DNA of 11,537 nt from contig JAHBMJ010003328.1 of the NCBI GenBank assembly GCA_018398765.1, positions 1-11,537 of the forward strand. Direction: 5' to 3'. The position numbers and the translations under genes were made by a program. This stretch comes from Chromera velia. Its lineage: Eukaryota; Sar; Chromeraceae. The notes under the pieces are model-generated. The model was not told the DNA's origin, searched no databases, and saw only the letters and a list, made by a program, of their open reading frames with translations. This document shows, piece after piece, positions 7,500 to 11,537 of the stretch; within the stretch, counting starts at the first letter, position 1; the number at the start of each line of letters is the position of its first letter.

Positions 7500-8336
7500 C
7501 ATTTTGTTGTTTCTGACTGTTCTGACATAAACAGGCAAACCAATAAGTTCGCCCATACTCAGTCGCCTGCTCAACCTGTGTCTCACCACACATCTCAACA
7601 GAGTTCAACGCAAATAGACGCTGCACACAATTGGCTTTTCCCTTTTCTTGCTTCTTTTTCCGCTTATACATTGGCGGAAACAGCACGGCGATCTATTCTT
7701 TCTCCCTACAATGCAGTCATCAACATGCATAATGCAGCGATTCTCAAGCATCTTCCCGGAAAGTCTCGATTCTGCATTGCAAATCATGAAGTCAGAGAGA
7801 TGCGCACTAAATCAGATGAGCTATTGGCAACTGAAGATTATATGGTAAAGGTTGACGATAAAAATTCTCCCCCCGCAGAGTTGATTTTGAAAGAAAACTG
7901 TGTTGTAATGGTGCGCAGGAATGTCATGCGAAAGCTGGGAATCATGAATGGGACGCGCCTCATTGTTGAAAAAATTTGTGACAATGTGCTTCAATGCCGG
8001 ACTTTATCTACCTCATCGATCCCTTCTTTCTGTATTTTTTTACCCCGAATCTGCTTTGAAATTCAAGATGGAACGTTCGAATTTATGCGAAGACAATTCC
8101 CTGTTTCTCTTTATTATGCAATCACCGTGAATAAAAGTCAAGGACAGACAATTGATCGCATTCTCCTTGATCTCACTCGGCCTGCATTTAGCCATGGTCA
8201 AGCTTACGTCGCCTTTTCACGCGTACGAGAATCAAAGGATATTCGAGTTCTTACAACGGAAGCCATGATTGACACAGCCATATCACGGGTCAAAACCTTC
8301 AACGTGACCTTTCATGAACTGTTGAAAGAGTTTTGA
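7500..8336 (+). CDS. PIF1-family helicase, C-terminal half
   Basis: Direct in-frame continuation of the helicase after TAA 7497; there is no ATG until 7725, well inside, so it is not an independent gene. A His/Gln/Ser-rich loop (about 7560-7620) is followed by ILSPYNAVINMHNAAIL, the PIF1 region that begins the second RecA fold, then VMVRRNVMRKLGIMNGTRL (motif V-like). Motif VI follows with TVNKSQGQTI (Lys codon 8133), then SHGQAYVAFSRVRES with the final Arg motif. The gene ends at TGA 8334-8336, about 45 residues after the last motif, a normal length for Helitron helicases without an endonuclease extension. A TAG follows in frame at 8355. Confidence 0.88.
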   Translation, partial: HFVVSDCSDINRQTNKFAHTQSPAQPVSHHTSQQSSTQIDAAHNWLFPFLASFSAYTLAETARRSILSPYNAVINMHNAAILKHLPGKSRFCIANHEVREMRTKSDELLATEDYMVKVDDKNSPPAELILKENCVVMVRRNVMRKLGIMNGTRLIVEKICDNVLQCRTLSTSSIPSFCIFLPRICFEIQDGTFEFMRRQFPVSLYYAITVNKSQGQTIDRILLDLTRPAFSHGQAYVAFSRVRESKDIRVLTTEAMIDTAISRVKTFNVTFHELLKEF

Positions 8337-8894
8337 TTCGTGAATTCATTTTTTTAGCTCTAGTCTTAACTATTCTCGGACACCGTCTGACGGAACCGTG
8401 TATGCTTTTACAATACCAGCAACAATTTAATGTGAAAACAATCTAATGAGGTGAATCATCAATGAATATCTGCTTATAAAGAAAAACCTACACACTGGGT
8501 TTTATGTTTTTTTTTAATACATTTAATTATAATTATATATTTAGACTATATAGTTTTATGCAGATCTAGGTTGTTAAATTATACATCGTTATATATCAAA
8601 TTATATAGACCCTTGGTATTTAATCTTTATTTTATAAAAGATATGACTAGCATATTTCCAGATTTTAGCTAACATTTTTGCAGAATTTCGGATTTCAGCC
8701 ATCATATTCAAAAAAAAAACTATGGAATTATGCTATCAGGTCTTCTAACTTATATTTCTTTTTCTTTGTGTATACAAAGTTTCAAACTAGCTTCATAAAC
8801 ACTGTTAATTTAAGCTTCTAACTCTTTCTAGATCGCGAGAAATAAGCCTTCAAAGTTGGTATAATTTAATGAAATTTAGATGACTAGATTCCAC
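8337..8894. other. AT-rich non-coding 3' region
   Basis: No coding frame or RNA gene seen. It is strongly AT-rich, with runs of T and many TATA/TTAA words, consistent with a 3' UTR followed by the element's 3' non-coding part. Confidence 0.6.
8483..8503 (+). other. Small hairpin followed by a T-run
   Basis: AAAACC (8483-8488) pairs with GGTTTT (8498-8503) around a 9-nt loop; a run of nine T follows at about 8507-8515. Helitrons carry a hairpin near the 3' end, but no CTRR follows here, so it may be fortuitous. Confidence 0.3.
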
Positions 8895-8967
8895 AGTAAA
8901 TTCCAGTAAAATCCATTAAATTCCAGTAAATTCCAAGGGTAAATTCCATTAAATTTCACTAAATTCC
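8895..8967. repeat. 10-bp tandem array (consensus ASTAAATTCC-like)
   Basis: Seven units: AGTAAATTCC, AGTAAAATCC, ATTAAATTCC, AGTAAATTCC, a 13-bp variant, ATTAAATTTC and ACTAAATTCC. The period is 10 bp except for the 3-bp-longer copy. It abuts a palindrome and may serve as subterminal transposase-binding repeats. Confidence 0.85.
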
Positions 8968-8976
8968 CTGGGAATT
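8962..8976. repeat. Perfect palindrome at the end of the 10-bp array
   Basis: AATTCCC, one T, then GGGAATT: 7-bp arms with a 1-nt centre. It overlaps the last unit of the tandem array. A possible end signal of the element, though no known Helitron terminus follows. Confidence 0.6.
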
Positions 8977-9198
8977 CAACTTAGTTTTGTAGGGAACTGT
9001 CTCCATTCTTTCTTGCTTTTTTGTTTTAATTTTTTGAATAAGTTGACATTTATTTACAAACAAAATTTACATGTCGTCAATTTTTTTTTTCTTTATTGAA
9101 GCATGCAGCGAGAAGACGCAACTCCGTTTTTCACTTCTTCATTTACCTTTTACTTCTCACAGGCTGTTTTATTCTCTCTAGCAGTCTGCACCCATGAG
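8977..9198. other. Non-coding spacer
   Basis: AT-rich at first, with T-runs near 9082-9091, turning to mixed composition after about 9100. No gene, RNA or clear regulatory signal is seen. Confidence 0.5.
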
Positions 9199-10050
9199 TT
9201 CTGACTTCCTTTTTTTATCCTGTGGGGTACCTGATCCCCCCATGCACACCCAGCTCGATCTTCTCATAGAGGCACCTCTTCCTCTGCTCCTCCATCTCCC
9301 GGCTTTCCTTTTTCGCCTTCTGAAGTTTTAATTTGTCATATACAAGCATGGAACCACGAGTCTTCTAGTGAACATAATGAAACAATTCTGTCTATTCCCT
9401 TAGCGGCCAAACGAGCCTGCAGAGAATGAAATCTCTGTCATTCTTTGTTTGCAACCACTGATGAACACGAAAGGACCTCAGCGAATTTCTGCCTTACTTC
9501 TCCAACGACTAAACGAACATGAAGAGAGAATTCTGTGCATTCTCTTTGCAACAACCAAACGAGTGTGCAAAGAGAGGTATCTCTATCATTTTCTGCTTCC
9601 TGACTTCCTCTTTTCATCCTATAGGGCACCTGATCCCCCTATGCACACCCAGCTCGATCCTTTCAGAGGGGCACCTCTTTCTCTGTTCCTTCATCCCCCC
9701 CAGCCTTCCTTTTCCACCTTCTAAAGTTCTAATTTGCCATACACATGCATGAAACCACAAGTCTTACAAAGAACATGATAAAAGAGTTCTGTGCATTCCT
9801 TTTGCAACAACCAGACGAGTATGCAGAGAGAGCTAGGAATCTCTGTTTTTCTTTGTTTGTAACAACTGAACAAACATGTAAGAACACTCAGCAGATTTCT
9901 GCCTTGCTGCTCCAATGACCGAACGAACATGAAGAGAGAATTCTGTGCTTTCCGTTTGCAATGACCGAACGAACCTGTAGAGATAGGAATCTTTCTCATC
10001 GTCTACGTTCAATGACTGAACGAACATGCAAAGAGACTCAGATGCAAAGA
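9199..10050. repeat. Diverged tandem duplication, ~400-bp unit with internal sub-repeats
   Basis: Copy 1 starts at about 9200 and copy 2 at about 9600. Shared anchors: CTGACTTCC at 9201 and 9600, ACCTGATCC with CATGCACACCCAGCTCGATC just after it (period about 399), and ACGAACATGAAGAGAGAATT near 9513 and 9923 (period about 410). Inside each copy shorter units recur, such as AAYGACYGAACGAACMTG at 9915, 9960 and 10010. On the minus strand the units give related peptides (TEFSLHVR, ARQKSAE), but starts and lengths are inconsistent, so I read this as satellite-like DNA and not a gene. It runs up to the 3' end of the minus-strand gene. Confidence 0.8.
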
Positions 10051-10078
10051 GCGTCCTCTCTCTTCTCGCCCTCTGTGT

Positions 10079-11100
10079 TCACTTCTTTGCCTTCCTCACT
10101 CCAGCACCCTTCCTCATTTTCTTTGCACCAGCGGCAGCCGCACTTCCCGAGTCGGGGGCGTCGGCGGTACTGGAAGTTGCAGCTGCATCACCCGTAGGAG
10201 AAGACGACGACGCACTTGCCGAGGAAGAAGACGCAGAAGATCCAAGGACACTCCTCACCCATTCCATGATGCGTTGGGGGATGTCGACGTTGCCATTCGT
10301 AGTCATCTTGACCTTCCGGTCGCCGAGACGGTAGGCCTTCGCGAGGGCCACTGTGAACCACCCGTGCCCAGGACCAGCACACTTTGCTTTCCCGCCTCCC
10401 GATCGGATGTACTGCTCTGCGTTGTGGGCACAACTTGCGAAGAAGTGGGAACCGTGCTTGGCTTGACCCTTCGACATGAAAACCGCCGTCACTTCCTGCA
10501 ATCCAAAGCAGTATCATAAGCACAGGCACACAGGAAGGGAGGGGCACACGTTCGTGATTTCATACTAACTGCATGTATATGATACAAAAGCATACCAAAA
10601 CACTTTTCAATGACGCGTTCATAGAATTTGCACTGACTGACCGAATTGCATCCACCATCACACTGGCGCGCATGAGTACGGAAGGCCTCGCACTTCGACT
10701 CGACGACATCTGCAGGCAGCTCGTGCGACTTCATGGCATGCACCGAGTAGACGTAGGAATGCTTCATCATCTCAGCGTAGTTGCCATGGCCCACCGACTC
10801 CAGGAAGGACGGGCAGCACACGACGAAGGATGTAGATGCGTTTCCAGGCTGTTCGGGATCTTTGGGGAGGGTGTACAGAGCTCGAGTCTTTCCACAGTCA
10901 CACCCGTCCATGCCACAAGCGCCCATGAATCTTCTCATGCGGGGTACCTGCTGGTCAATGCCGGGTGCATCCCATTTTAATTCATTGAGCGGGAGTTCGG
11001 CAAGGACACCCCTCATAAAGGTAGTACTCTGGAGGGAAGAGGGATTCGACGCAACTGCAATATCTGAGCTTTTCTGGAAAGCTGCAAGATTGAACGACAT
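10079..11100 (-). CDS. Intact two-exon gene, Cys-rich protein of unknown family
   Basis: Exon 1 runs 11100 to 10570 (177 codons from ATG), exon 2 10495 to 10079 (138 codons plus TGA), about 315 residues with no internal stop. Twelve Cys are present: C62, C67 and C69 (ACGMDGCDCG), a CC pair at 95-96, C137, C147-x3-C151-x5-C157, C167, C199 and C216, with several His nearby, suggesting zinc binding. GPGHGWFTVALAKAYRLGDR (about 218-237) and the segment to 262 look like a folded domain. From 263 on the tail is almost all Ser and Ala, then basic (KKMRKGAGVRKAKK), resembling a nuclear localisation or nucleic-acid-binding tail. There is no signal peptide or membrane segment. I do not recognise the family. 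It converges with the transposon and could be a host gene or an accessory gene of another element. The donor choice affects one short stretch only. Confidence 0.65.
10496..10569 (-). other. Intron of the minus-strand gene (74 nt, phase 0)
   Basis: Read on the minus strand: donor GCA|GTTAGT, a C/T-rich stretch (CCCCTCCCTTCC), acceptor GGATTGCAG|GAA. It joins ...YHIHA to EVTAVF in frame. An alternative donor G|GTATGC at 10595 with an acceptor at GAAG (10492) also keeps frame. Confidence 0.55.
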
Positions 11101-11116
11101 TATGAGAGAAGCAGAG

Positions 11117-11205
11117 ATGGGGCTGACTGTACTAACTTGACTGATTCGACTGAGTGGCTGACTGATTTGACTCGATTGACTGAACTTGTGGACTGACTGG
11201 CCTGC
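11117..11205 (-). repeat. Imperfect TGACT/AGTCA repeats in the leader of the minus-strand gene
   Basis: About ten TGACT-like words (plus-strand reading) spaced irregularly within 90 bp just upstream of ATG 11100. They are either a degenerate microsatellite or clustered binding sites; the sequence alone does not decide. Confidence 0.6.
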
Positions 11206-11297
11206 GTGGATTGAGTGCAACTTGAGAAGTGAATTGCAGCTTCCGCTGTAAGCCAGCGTTTGATGCAATTTTGGGACACGATCACATTTGGGACATC

Positions 11298-11327
11298 TAT
11301 ATATACAAACATGTGCACGTATATATA
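11298..11327 (-). promoter_or_regulatory. TATA-like sequences upstream of the minus-strand gene
   Basis: TATATATA occurs at 11298-11305 and 11320-11327, about 200 bp before ATG 11100. The words are palindromic, so strand is assigned only from the neighbouring gene. They may be simple AT repeats. Confidence 0.3.
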
Positions 11328-11445
11328 CATATACGCATACCGTATATTTCATCACACTTTGCCCACTTTGAATTTTCTATACAAAAACTAGCCTTGGGGG
11401 GGTACTTCCGGCTGACCATTCATAGGCTGTGCGGCCCGGGCGTTC

Positions 11446-11515
11446 ATGGCAGAGCACGCATACTAGGCGGTACACTGCAGCTTCTTTGCACATAGCGTCA
11501 AATCGGCTCTGCCAT
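11446..11515. repeat. 10-bp perfect inverted repeat with 50-bp spacer
   Basis: ATGGCAGAGC at 11446-11455 and its exact complement GCTCTGCCAT at 11506-11515. It lies near the right edge of the window, with no gene seen from 11330 to 11537. No known element terminus is recognised. Confidence 0.5.
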
Positions 11516-11537
11516 TGTGGCTGGGGAATAGAGGCTA

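Larger units (their letters stand above)
2009..8336 (+). pseudogene. Helitron RepHel gene (Rep nuclease + PIF1 helicase), interrupted by stops
   Basis: Gene model: exons 2009-2087, 2212-2283, 2455-2544, 2622-2648, 2988-3065 and 3262-8336, summing to 5421 nt, exactly 1807 codons including the terminal TGA. Order of parts: disordered N-terminus (1-115), acidic Ser/Glu-rich linker, Cys region (about 285-302), Rep domain (about 740-980), PIF1-type helicase (about 1315-1806). The protein would nick a DNA strand through the HUH/Tyr centre and unwind it. In-frame stops lie at residue positions 427, 985, 989 (TGA) and 1528 (TAA), yet no frameshift occurs in the 5-kb last exon. ATG 2009 is chosen because its frame opens only at 1973 and contains no earlier ATG; a spliced start from the OTU gene is the alternative. 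It is either a young pseudogene or, less likely, relies on readthrough or tiny introns. Confidence 0.8.
239..8976 (+). mobile_element. Helitron-superfamily rolling-circle transposon, OTU + RepHel, decayed copy
   Basis: The element is defined by its coding content: an OTU cysteine protease, a Helitron-type N-terminal Cys region, an HUH replication initiator and a PIF1-like helicase, all on the plus strand. Such proteins nick one strand and move the element by rolling-circle replication. An OTU domain is known from some Helitron/Helentron lineages. The limits are tentative. They rest on a change from AT-rich flank to coding-type composition near 250, on AT-rich non-coding DNA after 8336, and on related ATTAAATYC-type repeats at 239-256 and 8895-8967. 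I found no convincing 5' TC or 3' hairpin-CTRR end, so the true termini could lie elsewhere, possibly outside the window. Six in-frame stops and an altered HUH motif suggest it no longer moves by itself. Family assignment is firm; boundaries are not. Confidence 0.85.

Noticed and set aside
778-8336. Nuclear genetic code with UGA as a sense codon
   Set aside because: RepHel and the intact minus-strand gene both end sensibly at TGA, the latter after its basic tail with repeat DNA beyond, and the in-frame TGA codons do not sit at conserved Trp or Cys positions. Decay is simpler.
8380-8400. CCGTC-T-GACGG as a Helitron 3' terminal hairpin
   Set aside because: The loop is a single base and no CTRR end follows.
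8895-8967. The 10-bp array as a CRISPR array
   Set aside because: Units are contiguous with no spacers, and the context is eukaryotic.
9438-10027. Minus-strand frames in the tandem repeats as possible genes
   Set aside because: Starts and ends are inconsistent between repeat copies and the peptides are low-information echoes of the repeat unit.
11101-11355. N-terminal extension of the minus-strand protein to 11355
   Set aside because: The added residues come from AT-rich TATA and TGACT repeats and look like a leader; ATG 11100 begins the plausible protein.

Overview
The window is nuclear DNA of a eukaryote, most likely an intron-rich protist or alga. Evidence: GT-AG introns of about 70-340 bp, TATA-type sequences upstream of genes, a (TG)n microsatellite and satellite-like repeats, and no bacterial-type operons or ribosome binding sites. 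A chromerid- or stramenopile-like alga is only an impression; the sequence does not fix the taxon.

The left and central part (about 240-8980) is one large Helitron-superfamily rolling-circle transposon. After an AT-rich flank (1-255) and a candidate promoter (TATA at 625-632), a forward transcription unit begins at ATG 778. It encodes an OTU-type cysteine protease domain (778-1830), then a RepHel protein: short spliced 5' exons (2009-3065), a Helitron N-terminal Cys region (3262-4196), the HUH Rep nuclease (to 5870) and a PIF1-family helicase (to 8336). The seven introns I can place in this unit all interrupt a codon after its first base (phase 1). One of them could join the OTU and RepHel parts into a single polyprotein.

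This copy looks dead but recent. From 3262 to 8336 a single reading frame runs with no frameshift, broken only by three TGA and one TAA codons; the OTU part has two more in-frame TGA. The first histidine of the Rep HUH motif reads as tyrosine. Most of these changes could be single C-to-T transitions.

From 8337 to about 9190 the DNA is AT-rich and non-coding. It holds a hairpin and a 10-bp tandem array ending in a perfect palindrome, probably the 3' subterminal part of the element. Positions 9199-10050 are a diverged tandem duplication of about 400 bp with smaller internal repeats.

On the right, a convergent minus-strand gene (11100 to 10079, one 74-bp intron) encodes an intact, cysteine-rich protein of about 315 residues with a basic tail. 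I do not recognise its family. Unlike the transposon it carries no stops, so it may be a host or accessory gene. The last 430 bp hold its leader, TATA-like sequences and a 10-bp inverted repeat.
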